From Ziziphus jujuba (Eukaryota; Streptophyta; Magnoliopsida; Rosales; Rhamnaceae), in contig NC_083379.1 of NCBI RefSeq assembly GCF_031755915.1, forward strand, positions 11,889,501 through 11,953,500: DNA of 64,000 nucleotides, read 5' to 3'. A program made the position numbers and the translations under genes. Shown here one piece after another: positions 51,743 through 64,000 of the stretch; the first letter of the stretch is position 1; the number at the start of each line of letters is the position of its first letter. A model generated the notes under the pieces. That model saw only the letters and a list, made by a program, of their open reading frames with translations, made no database searches and was not told the DNA's origin.

Positions 51743-52724
51743 GGAGTCGGATCCTCTGTCCCCTTGGTGTCCCCAAGCCTATCCCCCAGTCAGTCAATGC
51801 TATCTCATTTTAAAAAATAACATTCATTTTTTACGGTCAGTTTATTATATTTTCTACTTTTTTTTTAACCCTAAAATACTCCTTCTTCTTTTTGCCTTTG
51901 AATGTCGCGCAGCCATACCGGTATTCATCAAACCGTAACACCTTGAATTACTAATAGATAGAAGAGAGAAAATGTATGTTTTGAAAGTGGGGTTTATTTG
52001 CTAGATGGTTGGGTTCGGATTTTCTTCAATTTTAAATATATATATATATATATATATATCTTGAGACTTGGGCATGGTTCAACAAATCTGAAGATATAAG
52101 TATGTATATTTTCGTTGTCTGGTTTGATGTGATAAGAATTTTATGCAACAATCGTTTGAAGTTGCCTGAAAAATGGTGCTTTTGAGTCCTTTTGGATTGA
52201 GCTTGCCACCATATACATTTTGATTGAACCCGCGAATTTTAATTCTTTGACTTTAACAAAAGAAAAAAAAAAACAGAGATTTATAAAGGGTCTTTCAGGT
52301 TTAAAAATAATAATAATAATTATTATCAAACCAGATTACTAATATTAAATTTCGATGAAATTTTATAATTCAAAGATTTTCAATAATACAATTTTTTTTT
52401 TTTTTTTTGGGAAATGAATGTTCTATGGATTTGCTTTAACGAGCGATGTGAATTAAATTTTACTGAAGATTATCATTCAGTGATGAATATAAAATTTGAA
52501 AATTAGTGGAAACAATGTTGGTAATAAAAGGAATTAAAGTTGGATGAATGTCGGTGTGGCTGCGCGATATTCAAAGGCAAAAAGAAAAAGGAGTATTTTA
52601 AGGTTAAAAAAAAAAAAGTAAAAAATATAATAAACTGATGGTAAAAGATGAGTGTTATTTTTTAAAATGAGGTGGCATTGATTGATCTTGGGGACATCAA
52701 AATGGGGACAGAGGATCCAGCTCA
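51743..52724. mobile_element. Non-autonomous MULE-type element 2, long inverted repeats
   Basis: 982 bp flanked by the perfect 9-bp duplication GCTTTAACG (51734-51742 and 52725-52733). The terminal inverted repeats extend about 185 bp (51743-51930 and 52545-52724) and share ggatcctctgtcccc near the tips and tttttgcctttgaat further in. The empty site is seen after copy 2 (atgttttaacgtacgtgg, about 31390) and copy 3. The interior has no transposase. The tips and lengths differ from element 1, so these are separate families. Confidence 0.9.
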
Positions 52725-53889
52725 GCTTTAACGTATGTGGCTTATTTCATTTTGATTGGGCTTTAATTTTCAATTCCTAAAAACTCGGAAAAAATATCTA
52801 AAATATCTTCTTAAGCTCCTAAATGCCTCTTTATCTTGTATCTCAATCGAGAAATTTTAATATAAGCTTCTTTCAAAAACCATTCTAATCAAGTTGAAAA
52901 TAATTACTAATTTTTAATGAACCTTTTTTTTTTCTTTTTTTAACTTTCTAAAATTGTTGGGTGAAGTTTGTATATTGTTTTATGTGTCTTCAAATAAAAG
53001 TGCTATTAGCTTTTTTTTTTTTTTAAATAAAAAAATTGTTTTCAAAAACTCTACTTAATGGTTAAAATTTTTTGTCTCAAAAGCAAATATGTGATATTTG
53101 GCAACAATTAACGAATATTTGCTTACAAAAAAATAAATTAAGCTGAGAAATTCAAATTTTGAGATTTTCTTTTTTCTTTTTCTAAAAAATCTCTAGTCTC
53201 AGCTTATATGGGATGCCAAATGCAATTAACCACATTATTTTATTTAAATTTTTTCCTTATTATTTTTATAAAATACAAAATGCATCCAAATTCATTTTTT
53301 GCTTTTCTGGCCAAAACTTTCTGTCGAGACATTATCCTCCATAACTCATTGAGTGTCAGGAGATTGTCTTTTTTATTTTTACTTTTATTAATTTTATTTT
53401 TTTGGGGTGGGTTTTTCATCATAGATAGAAAGGAGCGGTTGGAGAGATACTATATAACGACCTCTATAGGATATAAGCTTTCATTCTGATCAATGATATG
53501 CACCGACTCAATCAATAAATTATTACATTAATGTTAATCTTTTTAAATAATGTGTTTTCTTTATGATAAAAATATAATGTTGTAGATCACACATTTGTAA
53601 TTATGTAGCCAAATTCTCAATTCAATATTCACAGTACTTTTTCCATTAACAGCCAAACAAACAGTCAACATTATTCTCAAAAAAGCTTTTCTATTAAACA
53701 ATATTCAAAACACTATTCAGAACATGATCATCGTTACTTGAAAAAAACAAAAAAGTTAATGATCATGTCTTTAGATTTGGAGAAATCTCACATTTTAATT
53801 TATTGAATGTAACTTTCTAACCACCAATCATGGAAATTTTTTAAAATGATTATATGCGCTCCTTTTTTTAGAAAAACAATTCTATAATC

Positions 53890-53892
<3 letters not shown>

Positions 53893-53945
<53 letters not shown>
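53893..53945. repeat. (TA)n microsatellite
   Basis: A pure TA run of about 50 bp within type Y DNA. The paralogous sites have shorter runs (about 32725-32745, 40987-41010). Confidence 0.9.
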
Positions 53946-53947
<2 letters not shown>

Positions 53948-54191
53948 CATATTTAAATCAGATTTTTAATATAAAAATTACCACCATAACCATTTTTTAG
54001 TACATTAAAAATTAAATTTTAAAATTAATTTATTAATCAATAGGTTCTTATATAATTCATTTTTTTTAATATGTTATTAAATTTATATTATAACATTTTT
54101 AAATTTTAAATTTTAATTTAAAATATGATTTAAGAACTAATAAAGATACATCTAATATCAAAACTATCAAATCATTTTGTTTTGAGCTTAA

Positions 54192-54313
<122 letters not shown>

Positions 54314-54501
54314 CTTATGAGATTGAGCAAATAATATTATATTAAATTCTATAAATTCAAATTTTTAGAATTAATTTTAAAAAATAAACACAGTCTAATA
54401 AATCTGGTAATGATTATTAGTTAAAAATCTTTACTATAATATTACCGGATCAACTCTATAAAAAATTTGTATTTATAATAGAAACAAAATAAGGTGCCAA
54501 T

Positions 54502-54533
<32 letters not shown>

Positions 54534-55752
54534 CCTAAAGAATTAAGGAATCAAGTTTACATGAGAAGACCGGGAAAAAAAAAAGAAAAGTATACACATC
54601 AAAAATTTTAAAATTAAATTTTAATTTAGAAATAATTGTTACTTATCTAATTAAAATTTTAATTTAAAATTGTTTATTAATGTGGCATCTTCAATATGTA
54701 AGTATATTTTCACCTTATATTGACAATGTGTTTCTAATATAACATTATTCTCTCTGTGTATATAATAATATACAACTCATTTCCTATCTTTGGATGTTAC
54801 ATTTATGTAGCTTTTCTAACTTGTACTCCAGCTTGAAACTTATTGATACAGACAAACATCGTAGGGAAGTTAATTATTCTCTCTTTATGCATATGAAGTT
54901 GTTTTTTTGTCTCAAGTCATAAGAGAGAAAGGCAATTTTTTTTGTTTTGGGGAAGAAACCAGACAAATTTTCAAAAGCCTAACAATTAAATACTTTTTGA
55001 GTCCAAAAAAATAAAATTAAAATTTGAATTCATTGTTGTCCTATTTCGATATGGTTTGGACTAAAAATAAAGTTATATTCAAATTTTAAATTAAATATTT
55101 TTATATTAATTGGTTTCGATCCATGTAGTATAGTTTAATTTTTTCAAGACATAATTTCCTTTTGGGATGACTTAGTTAAAGTTAATGGAAGATAATTCAT
55201 CCAAAAAAATAAGAAGTGAAATGGAAGAGTACACCAAATTCAAAGCAAACAGCACTAACTGATTAACATAGTGGTACTTCAAGAAGGTTGTTTACCAAAT
55301 TCCCACCAGGAAAAAGAAAAACAAAATTAAAAAAAAAAAACCCCACAAAGAATCTGGTTCACTACGTTTATTGTCATGTTCTGTTATTCCTGGTGTTAGC
55401 CACTTCACAACCAAAGTCTTACCATTATGCAATTGTTAATAGCGAGTTCAGTTTTTTGTTGTTTACAGGAGCTCATGATGTATTGTGAATTTGTGATTCT
55501 TCAAATTAATTCTGCTATTTCATTTGCATTTTTTTTTCAAGTCTATCTTCGTGATAGACCAAAATCTATTAGAGGGCTGAGCAAGGGAGGCACTACGGAG
55601 AACATACAGTTTGAGCCTTGAGGATCCATAATTTGTATACCCATAAACATCTTGGGCTGCTCCTTCCATCAATGAGCAGGTCAAAAAATCCATCCTTTGG
55701 AATTCTGATTTTTTTCTTCTCTAAATTATATATATATATATATATATATATA

Positions 55753-55883
55753 AATTCTACGGCGCAAATCATATCTAAGTCGGTGTTTTTGAAAAAAAAA
55801 ATCGATTTTACTATATATGTAACAAAACCGACGTTTTGTTCAAAAAAATATCGACTTATATGTGGTCTGCACTGTAGAACTAC
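55753..55883. mobile_element. About 130-bp MITE-like foldback element
   Basis: The left end ttctacggcgcaaatcatat and the reverse complement of the right end ttctacagtgcagaccacat continue into aagtcggt/aagtcgat, making a long imperfect hairpin inside (TA)n DNA. The equivalent places after copies 2 and 3 lack it. A TA target is likely but is hidden by the flanking TA runs. Confidence 0.65.
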
Positions 55884-57189
55884 TATATATATATATACAC
55901 ACATAAATATTGTGGGATCATATAGAAAATGCTATGTTTTAATATGGCATTTTATTTTTAAAAAAAAAAATATTATGGCATTTTATTTTATTTTTTTAAA
56001 GTATTAGTTGAGTAATACTAAAGCTTTAGAATTATCAACTAATTTGCATAAATGTTATTACATTCTAAACTAAAAAAGAGATGATTTAATTGGGAATTTA
56101 ATTTAATTATTTTTTTTTATAAAAAGTGATAAATGTCATTACATTCTAAACTTAAAAGAGATGATTTTACTGAATGATAGATTTGAGCAAATTTAGGATC
56201 TAGAGATATATTTTTATAATTTGAATACAAGTTCCCGAATCTTCACAGGTCTGATTCGTGTAGTAATATCTCAAATATCTCAACCTTGTTCGTTTATTAT
56301 TATTTTTTTTTTATTATTTAATCTTGCTTGTTGAGTTGGTTATTTTTTTGTATTGTTGTATTTTTTGTATTTTTTTTTTTTTACATTGTTCTCAAAATTT
56401 ATGGTTTGGAAAGAGAAACATTTCAACATCATTTGCTATATTATACGCTAATTAATTAAAACGTTCATTAATTTATCAAAAAATTGAAATATTCACTACC
56501 CTAGATAGGATGAAAAGATTAAATATTCTTTTTCATTTTTATTCAAAATTTTGAGAGAAAAATATAATATCAATGATGTTGACAAATTTGATTTTCCTTT
56601 TACACTAAATTTATTACAAATTTACAAAACAAAGCAAACATGTATACTCTTTAAAGATGAAAAAAAGGTTGATTTATATAGTAACTAACTAACTAAAATA
56701 AATTAAATATTTTTATAAAGAAAAAGCTAACTGGAAGAAATTTGTAATTAAATTCATAAATTTCGCAACTCAATTTTTGTGTAATTAAAACAAAAAGTTA
56801 GTACGTAAATAAGTATTGTGATAATTATATTTTTGTTCTAATTACATTTTTTTTGCATTAAAAATTATGATGATAAATAATATATTTAATATAGTGGTTA
56901 AGTGATAATTATTTTACTAAAAAATTATATATATTTCAATTATATTTACTTTAAAAAAATATTTCAATTATATTAAATAGTTACTATTGTAAAAAACTAT
57001 ATTATAAGTAAGAAAATATTGAAAAAAAATAATATATGAAAGAGTTGTGAAGGATGAAATAGAACATTTTGAATAGTTTATAAATTAAATGATTTGTTAA
57101 AAAAAATGAAAGAGTTGTTTAAAAAGGTTATAATTAAATTTTGAAAGTTATATTAGTAAGAAAACAAAAAAATTAAAAGTAAAATAAAA

Positions 57190-59440
57190 TTGAAAAGGGC
57201 GGCACGTGCCCCATCTGGACCCCACCTGGGTCCTCCATGCTCCCCGGTCCCTCCAAATAAACTATTTTTTTTGCTAAATCTACAAATGAACTGTGTGACA
57301 ACATTTTTTACCATAATAGGTACTCTAGCTAGCTTGACCAAATTCTTCTAATCTTCCATCATTAACCCCTTGTAATTGATGGCCTAGTTTACAAGCATTT
57401 GGCCAATGTCTTACGCATGGATTTTATTTTTCAATACCTAACCCAATTCAACCACTAAAACATATATTTCAGCTGTGAAAAAACAATACCAGCCCACATT
57501 AATTTGAGTATTTTTCAAGTACTAATAATCTTTCCAACTCTTAAAAGTAGACTAAAATGGATATTAATATTATGGTAAAACCCAACAACTATTTTATGTA
57601 TAAAAGAAAAAAAAGAAAAGAAAATAACTTGTTTGATCAATTAATTATTTATTTGTTCTTAATTTTTTTTTACTAAAAACACAATTGGTTTATTAACTGT
57701 TTTGATTTATTGCCAAAAAAAATAAACTGAAGTCATATATTTATGTATGAATTACAAATATTTATTATAAATGAACTTTATTTGCAAGTTAATGAAAACC
57801 AAAATAGTAAAAGTTTAATCTTAACACATGATTGTTGAATTGAAAAACATCATCAAATCTTCAAAACTTTAGATAAATGATGAGGAACAGATCTGATCTT
57901 TTTTAAAAATAGTATGAAAATGTCATTTTTCATTATTGCTAAATAGTCACCAATAAAATCTATTATTAAAAAATTTTATTATAAAAAATAATAAAAATAA
58001 ATATCTAAATTAATTATAACATTATGTGGAATTTCTATATAAATATCTTGCATGAGTGGTGGCTATAAACTTTGATGATATAGTCCACCGACCCAACGCA
58101 CATCCGACATCAAAGGTATATTACCTAAAAAGAAAAAAAAAAAAAAATCCCATATCAAAGCTAAAGGTTTAGGGACCGCATCAGACAGATAGTAAGAGCA
58201 AATAAAAGTACCAAAATTTTTTTTAAAGGGAAAAAAAGAAGAAAAAAAAAGGAAGAAAAGGAAAACCAAATGACCATTAATAATTTAACAGAATATTAAT
58301 TTTCTTTTTTGAGAAAATATAAAGCAGGCAGATTTATTCTGTATGTCGCAATTTCTCTGTATAAGAGCTTCTTAAATCCTAGACAGTGACAGAAATTGAA
58401 ACTGCAATATGGGATTCTTGTTACATCCCTCACATGCCCAAATAGTGAAAACTCCCAACAGTTTATATCAAGTAGCTTTTCCCATTTATCATGCCTTACT
58501 TTTATATTTCAGACTTCTGTATCAATAATTGGTTTATCCATTTTCACTTTGTTCGAGGAAACTTTTATTAGATTTCATAATTCATATTTTATTCAACCCA
58601 AAATAGACTTCAGTAAATAAACTACACAAGCTGCTAATTGCTAAAAAGGTCAACTGCTCTTAAAAAAAAAAATAAATAAATTAAAAGCTACACAAAAATA
58701 TTCCATAAAATATATTTTTATCCTATTATTATTATTATTATTTTTAAATCATAGATCCATAATAGTAATAAATACTTTGTCAAGTATGTATGTTTTATAG
58801 TTTCTGTATTGGCATGAAATTAGTTAAAAAAAAAAAAATTATGACGCTAATTCGCACGAAACGATTCCTGTCCCCGGCAAAAAAATAAAGAAACCAATTG
58901 AAATTAATTTTTTTTATTCTTAATAATTTTGATCAATTTACTGCACCAAATTTACAAAAATGTTAGCGTTTAATATTTGAGGTAGTTACATTGAGACCAA
59001 CATTTTAGTACCATAAATTATATACAAAAATATTAAAATGTTTTCCAAAAACAGAAATAATTAAAATGAGTTCAATTTTACCCAAAAAGAAAAAAATACA
59101 ATGAATTCAACTTTAAGAATATAACAAACAAACAATTAGATTCCAAACTAGCTTTCAACAGGAAACCAGCTTATAAAAATCATAGCACAGAAAATTAAAT
59201 TCATCACATCCAAAATATACACAAGAAGAAAAAAAAAAACCATTTAATTTTTTTCTTTTCTATAGAACTTGGAGGACAAGGGTAAAGAAGAATTAGGAAA
59301 AAAAAAAAAAAAAGATTTCTCTCTGCATTATACCCCAATTTTACTTGCTTTTTGTACATAAAATGGATAAGAATAAGAAAAAGAAAAAGAAAAAGAACCA
59401 AAAAAAAAAAACAAAATATGCAAACAAATTGAATAACAAC
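57190..59440. other. Single-copy AT-rich intergenic DNA
   Basis: It opens with a short GC-rich patch (57190-57260, ggcggcacgtgcccc...ctccccggtccctcc) that may be the edge of another repeat. The rest is AT-rich with poly-A/T tracts. ORFs such as 58396-58620 have no recognisable domain or conserved context. I see no gene. Confidence 0.6.
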
Positions 59441-59442
59441 CA

Positions 59443-59889
59443 CTACTTGGAAATGGAATCGTTAATGGGCGGCGATGAGGAGGATTGGATTGGAATTGAT
59501 GAATTTTTTTGCTTTTTATACTTGAAGATATAAAGCAAACCAGAAGCCACTAGCAATGCGACACCTGTAACCCCACAAACCAAGCTCCCCACCAACAGCA
59601 CTTGCCTCACGCGATCTCTCTTCTCTCCACCGTCACTGCCAACGCTCCACCACGACGGTGCCGTCGAGTTCAGCGCCTTCGGCAATGCCACGTTCGTCGT
59701 CGGAGACACTCCTTCTCCTCCGAAGAATGACTTCATCTCCGGCGATTCCTTCTCCCCCGACGGAGTCGATTCCTGGAAATCCAGGCCGTGATCCGACGGA
59801 CGAAGCTCCCGGCCATTAGATTCTCTGGCGATGGAGATCAAGCAGACGGCGACGAGGATTATCAGAACTGTTGCTCTTGGATTCGCCAT
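59443..59889 (-). CDS. Small single-pass membrane protein, unknown function
   Basis: A one-exon reading frame of 148 aa with ATG at 59889. A hydrophobic N-terminus (residues 7-20, VLIILVAVCLIS after a short basic start) looks like a signal peptide. The middle is polar and of low complexity (GLDFQESTPSGEKESPEM, then a Ser/Thr/Pro-rich part). One strong transmembrane segment follows at about 97-122, then a basic cytosolic stop KYKKQK and a Ser/Pro-rich tail. This gives a predicted type I topology with a short extracellular stalk. The region is much more GC-rich than its surroundings, and a (GA)n tract in the 5' leader is common in plant genes. I recognise no named family; small plant membrane proteins of this plan are usually annotated as uncharacterised. 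Confidence 0.75.
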   Translation of the reverse strand: MANPRATVLIILVAVCLISIARESNGRELRPSDHGLDFQESTPSGEKESPEMKSFFGGEGVSPTTNVALPKALNSTAPSWWSVGSDGGEKRDRVRQVLLVGSLVCGVTGVALLVASGLLYIFKYKKQKNSSIPIQSSSSPPINDSISK

Positions 59890-59924
59890 TTCTAGGCGGC
59901 GTCTTCTTCTTCTTCTTAGGCCTT

Positions 59925-59926
<2 letters not shown>

Positions 59927-59960
<34 letters not shown>
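59927..59960 (-). repeat. (GA)n tract in the 5' leader
   Basis: 34 bp of CT on the plus strand (GA in gene orientation), about 40 bp before the ATG of the membrane-protein gene. Such tracts are frequent in plant core promoters and leaders and may bind GAGA-binding proteins; that role is inferred. Confidence 0.7.
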
Positions 59961-59962
<2 letters not shown>

Positions 59963-59999
59963 CTTTGTCTTCTTTGTATATCTGTCTCTCACTGGGGCC

Positions 60000-60104
60000 T
60001 AGAAACGAATACTAATAGGTGGTTAAGAAAACGAAACGACGTAGTTTTTATGAAGGAGACCGACCGCATTTTGGTCATTTTACCACACTGTTTGTTTGTG
60101 TGTG

Positions 60105-60135
<31 letters not shown>

Positions 60136-62090
60136 CCTTCTTTGGGCACCGATGCGGAAACTGCGTGATTTCGCTGTCGGTAAATTTAGTTTTTTTTTTT
60201 TTAATTATTTTTTTAATTGTTAATTACATGGTCGCCGCTTGGTTTTTTGTCATTTCATGGTGACTTTACACATTGTTTGGTTCACTTTTGTGTTTGTTTT
60301 CTTTAGTTATACTCTTTAAGACTTTGGTCTTTAGACCATTGATGTTTAATAAAAAATGGAGAGGAAATAATAATGTTTTTCCTTTTTTTTTTTTAACATG
60401 AAAATAGGGTCCTTAAATTTTTAAAAATTGATAATAAAAAAAACTACCTTTACATACAATAAAATTAAAGAAAAAAAAATGTAGATGAACTAATTATATT
60501 CAAGAATCAAGACAAAAACATTCATACCGTTATACAGAAAAAAATATATATATATATGAAGACAAAGACATTCATATTAATAGAGAAAAAAAAAATGTGA
60601 AGACAAAGATATTCATAGTAATAGAGAATACAAAAAAATGGTGTCTCAGTATGGGGCTCCAAGATGTTGATCTAACTTACAGTGAATATTTGTTACATTG
60701 ATTATAATATAGTACAATGAGGAGGTCAAATATTCAATGTAATGGTTTTGTCCTAGTGTTTGGACCACCCGCTTATAAATATTATGCCACGATGTCACAT
60801 AGAGGCGCATTACTTTGAAATTTCTTTATTTCCTCCTTTAAACAATTCCTTTGCTTATTATATGTCTCTTGGGAAATAAAAACTTTTCTTTTTGGTAATT
60901 AAGTAAAAACATTTCTTGTTTTTACTTATATTACAATTTTACATGTACATCTATCACTCTAATTTCACAATCAAACATCGTTATTGAACCCATTACAGCT
61001 ATTCCAAGGTTGATAAGGTAAGCAATTAATGTTGTTGGATTGTTTGTTGCTGAGTTTTATCAAATTATGAATATATCTAATCATCTATCATAGGTGTTTA
61101 CGCTTGTTGGTTGTTATTCTTCTTCTTTTTTTTTTTTTTCTTTTTTTTTTAAATTTTTTTTTTACCTCCTTCTTTTCTTTTAAAGATATCTATTGGTTGT
61201 CTCAAGACACAGCGAAAAAAAAAAAGAAAAAAAAGAAAAAAGTGGGTTGTATCAGCCAGAAAAAAGATAAGACGTGAAAAGAAGAAGAAAAAAGAAGTGT
61301 GGTCTAAGTAATGCTCCTATCTTTTAAATATTCTATTTGATCATATAATTAAATTACAAATCTTTGTAATCTACCATCTAATTATATCGCTTTTGATTAT
61401 AGAGCATACATTTACCTGTAACCAAACTTTAGGCCACAAAATATTCTACCCTTAGATCTGTTCTTGAAATCATCAAAGCTGTTTGATGGCAAAATATATG
61501 ACCATTATCCTCTATTATGTTGAAACTAATCTTTAACCGGCCACTTAAACACGAGAGCAAAATGGAGTAGGAAAAAAGAAAATACAAAATTGATAGGGGT
61601 TTAACCTCGGTGTTAGAGCTGTACTTTCTGAATTTTTTTAATAATAAAAGAAAAATACAAAGTAATCCTGTACCCTCACAACATAATGCTCCTCTCTACG
61701 AAAAAAAATTATAGCACTTTGGGAGTATCAACTTCCACTTTTAATACACTGGTGCAGCTCACAATCAGTGTACTAGAGGTAGGAGTTGATACTCCCGGAA
61801 TACCAGAAATTTATTCCTTCTCTATATAATATAAAAAAATAAAAATAAAAAAATAAAAATAAAAAAATAAAAATAAAAAAATAAAAAAAAAGAAAGAAAA
61901 AATGGCACCTAGTACTTCTTTATAGCAAGAATGCTAACTCCTAAAATAATATAGGATTACAATAAGATAGAAAATAAGCCTCCACAAACTCAAACATATT
62001 CTTCCCTCTTACTATATCTACCTCTCTAATACCTTTCTTTAGTTTCTCTCTTTACATTCTATCTATTCTTTTACTCTGTTCCACTTCTTT
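60000..62090. other. Intergenic DNA with simple repeats
   Basis: It holds a (TG)n run (about 60097-60119) followed by poly-T, poly-T and poly-A tracts near 61120-61240, an (A6TA4T)n-like array at about 61833-61890, and the hairpin element at 61721-61796. No gene is seen in it. The first part is presumably the promoter of the minus-strand membrane-protein gene. Confidence 0.6.
61721..61796. repeat. 31-bp inverted repeat with 14-base loop
   Basis: The arms are 61721-61751 and 61766-61796. The tips gggagtatcaact and agttgatactccc pair perfectly, and the inner parts pair with a few mismatches. The flanks (tatagcacttt; ggaataccaga) extend the pairing weakly. It could be a very short MITE or a foldback transcript. 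Confidence 0.8.
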
Positions 62091-62096
62091 GCCTCA

Positions 62097-63726
62097 CTAT
62101 TCGTTGTCACCCACATAGTTGCACAAAGATTGTAGTCCATTGTGACAAGGCTTTTTAGTAGATGCCATATCTGGTTTCTTAACAGAAATTCGGACTGTTG
62201 AATACTTGAAGAACTTGGCTTCACTAGAACCTTCAGTATTTTCTGTCAATAACCAAAAATAAGATAGAAGTAAAAGCAACAAAAGATTTAGCAACAGAGG
62301 TAATATTATGGAATTTATTTTCCTAAAAACAACAAAATTCTGAAGAACATATGTTCCAATGATGCCCAAACAACACATGAGTACCTAGATATATTGCTTG
62401 AGCTGTGAGGAAAACTGGCATTTGTCAATGAATCAGTAGGCTTTCCTGGAAGCTCTTGAGAAGCCTTTGGCTTTTGCATTGCAAGTACACATAAATATGT
62501 TAATAAACGTAATAACTAAAAGATACAGAAAAATGTACATAAAAAATATATACAATACCAATACAGCAGTGCCCTATCTTCAAATAATCACTCAACCTGA
62601 CTGAAGCAATTTTTCCTCTTCATCATGAATCCTTCTAACATTATCTGTTGAGTTCTGCATGCATTAGTTGAAAGAGAAATATTAGGAACCAGCTTCCAAC
62701 AACAACGAAAGAAATTTTAAAAAAGTTAAACAAAGAAGTAATATCAATACTAACATGGAAAACAATTGATTTTGAGACTGTTTCGTCCTCCTTTTCCAAT
62801 TTGCTCTCCTGTCAATATATGAATTCATTAGCACAGCCAGAAGTGGAAGGTAAAACTGAGATTTAAGAAGTAGTAATTAGATTATGAGAGGAAACATATT
62901 TCAAAATTAAGAAGACAAATTCAGGGTCATATGTAATCCACCTTTTTCTGGAGAATTTGGCAACAGTATAAGTCTCTGCATTTATGTCTGTATGCAGTGG
63001 CATCAACTATGAGATTGAAGAAGCAACCACTGTGCTCATTGAACCTTTTGAATAAAATCTGACAAAAGGACCTTGGAATTTATGTAATAGAGTTCAACTA
63101 TAAATTTGGTATAATTGACAGAGCATAATTAATTGACAAACATATAGCACAATTTTTTCATACATGCTCTGCAGCTGAGCTTTGCAAGGACTTGAGCTTG
63201 AATCCACACTGACAGTGTCATGTGTATGCTGGAAATTACAAAAACATGTATTAGTATTAGAAGATGCCGGCATTAAATTCGAATAAACTACTTTATTTCA
63301 AATCATTATTGTATTAAAAAAGAAAAAAAAAAAAAAGAGATGCGCTATGATTTCATTGCATGCAAAACGCACAACCGCAAGATCGCATTCACTATTTTAC
63401 TTGGCTAAGTTAAGAGTCAATTTGAATATTTGAAAGGTTGCTATGATTGAAACCATTCGAGACCTTAATATAGAAAACCCAATCATACGGAGTTATGTAC
63501 CTTGTGCGTGTGCACTTGGTGCATTTGAAATAGAATCTAACTATTTGAACACCCAAATATATGTCTGAAAAATGCTAAAAAAATAAAAATAAAAATAAAA
63601 AGAGATTAAAAGTTAATTACCTTAATTAATTCACATAGAACAAGAAAGAAAGGAACAAGTTGAAATTAGAGAGAAAAAAGTTACATGACCGATGGAGTCC
63701 TCCTTGGGGGTACTGAATTTGGAGCC
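62097..63726 (-). CDS. Unidentified multi-exon gene, 3' part
   Basis: Seven short minus-strand blocks, most with standard splice sites, can be joined: 63685-63726, 63164-63228, 62942-63058, 62755-62808, 62597-62654, 62385-62454 and 62097-62242 (end). Exons 62942-63058, 62755-62808 and 62597-62654 join in one open frame (CQILQKK, ESKLEKEDETVSK, NSTDNVRRIHDEEEK). The joins at 63164/63058 and 62385/62242 need alternative acceptors to stay open, so those borders are uncertain. The stop is at 62097-62099. The encoded part is hydrophilic, Ser/Lys/Glu-rich, with a Cys/His-containing block (GCFFNLIVDATAYRHKCRD). I do not recognise the protein. No start codon is found, so the 5' end lies further up or beyond the window. 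It could also be a decayed gene. Confidence 0.4.
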
Positions 63727-64000
63727 CTTGCAGATGAAATTTCAGCACGTGTTGCAGCCAAAGCTCGTGGGAAGCATATTTCGCACTACAATTCTTCGTT
63801 TACTCTTCAATTTGTCTTTATTTAGGCTTTATTTTTTTAACAAAATAGTTGAAAAAAATATGTGGGAAATTCATTCTATAATATTACATTAATTTTTTTA
63901 ATCAATTTTTAATTAAATTTATTTTACTTATTTCAATTTGAATATGGTAAGAACAGTTCAATGATAAAAATTATAGTTTTTTTGAAAAATGATATAAGGC
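63727..64000. other. AT-rich right edge of the window
   Basis: Probable intron or upstream DNA of the minus-strand gene above. A short plus-strand ORF here (63692-63892) mostly overlaps the proposed exon and has no features of its own. Confidence 0.4.

Noticed and set aside
57153..57341. Minus-strand 62-aa frame in a GC-rich patch
   Set aside because: It crosses the array boundary and a poly-A/T run; it looks like a repeat edge, not a gene.

Overview
This is an AT-rich plant nuclear window, most likely from a dicot. Genes are split by short introns, poly-A/T and (TA)n runs are everywhere, and much of the DNA is transposon-derived: Ty3/Gypsy LTR, Helitron, MULE and CACTA elements plus MITE-like pieces. 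The species cannot be named from the sequence alone.

The core is a head-to-tail array of four copies, all on the + strand, of a three-exon gene for a Fe(II)/2-oxoglutarate-dependent dioxygenase of the AOP1-like group. The start codons lie at 21220, 29090, 37222 and 44944, about 7.7-8.1 kb apart. Copies 1-3 (21220-23550, 29090-31109, 37222-39459) have intact exons of 377, 328 and 249 bp that encode 317 aa with the full iron triad. Copy 4 (44944-50429) is decayed: it has a stop codon in exon 3, a GC instead of a GT splice donor after exon 1, and a CACTA-derived insertion of about 3.5 kb in intron 2. Each copy carries a related proximal upstream block. The distal spacers come in two unrelated types: type X lies upstream of copies 1 and 2, and type Y lies downstream of copies 2, 3 and 4. 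The array therefore grew in at least two steps.

Left flank (1-21 kb): the spacer upstream of copy 1 holds a broken Helitron helicase (about 1479-3660, minus strand) and a nested insertion at 5348-18963. The outermost layer is a DNA element of about 1.1 kb with an 8-bp target duplication; the matching empty site is visible upstream of copy 2. Inside it is a Ty3/Gypsy-type solo LTR (5945-7929 plus 17117-18421) with a perfect 5-bp target duplication. Inside that is a complete, opposite-strand LTR retrotransposon of the same family (7930-17116). It has LTRs of about 3.2 kb, a primer binding site for initiator Met tRNA, a polypurine tract and only relics of pol.

Right flank (50-64 kb): two MULE-type elements with 9-bp target duplications (50594-51588, 51743-52724) lie just behind pseudogene copy 4, followed by the last type Y spacer, which ends near 57190. 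Beyond it the DNA is single copy. It contains a one-exon gene for a small single-pass membrane protein (59443-59889, minus strand), a short hairpin element (61721-61796), and a set of minus-strand exons of an unidentified gene (about 62097-63726). No tRNA, rRNA or CRISPR was found.

Functionally, the dioxygenase cluster looks like a lineage-specific tandem expansion of a specialised-metabolism oxidase, with three potentially active members and one dead one. The substrate cannot be read from the sequence.
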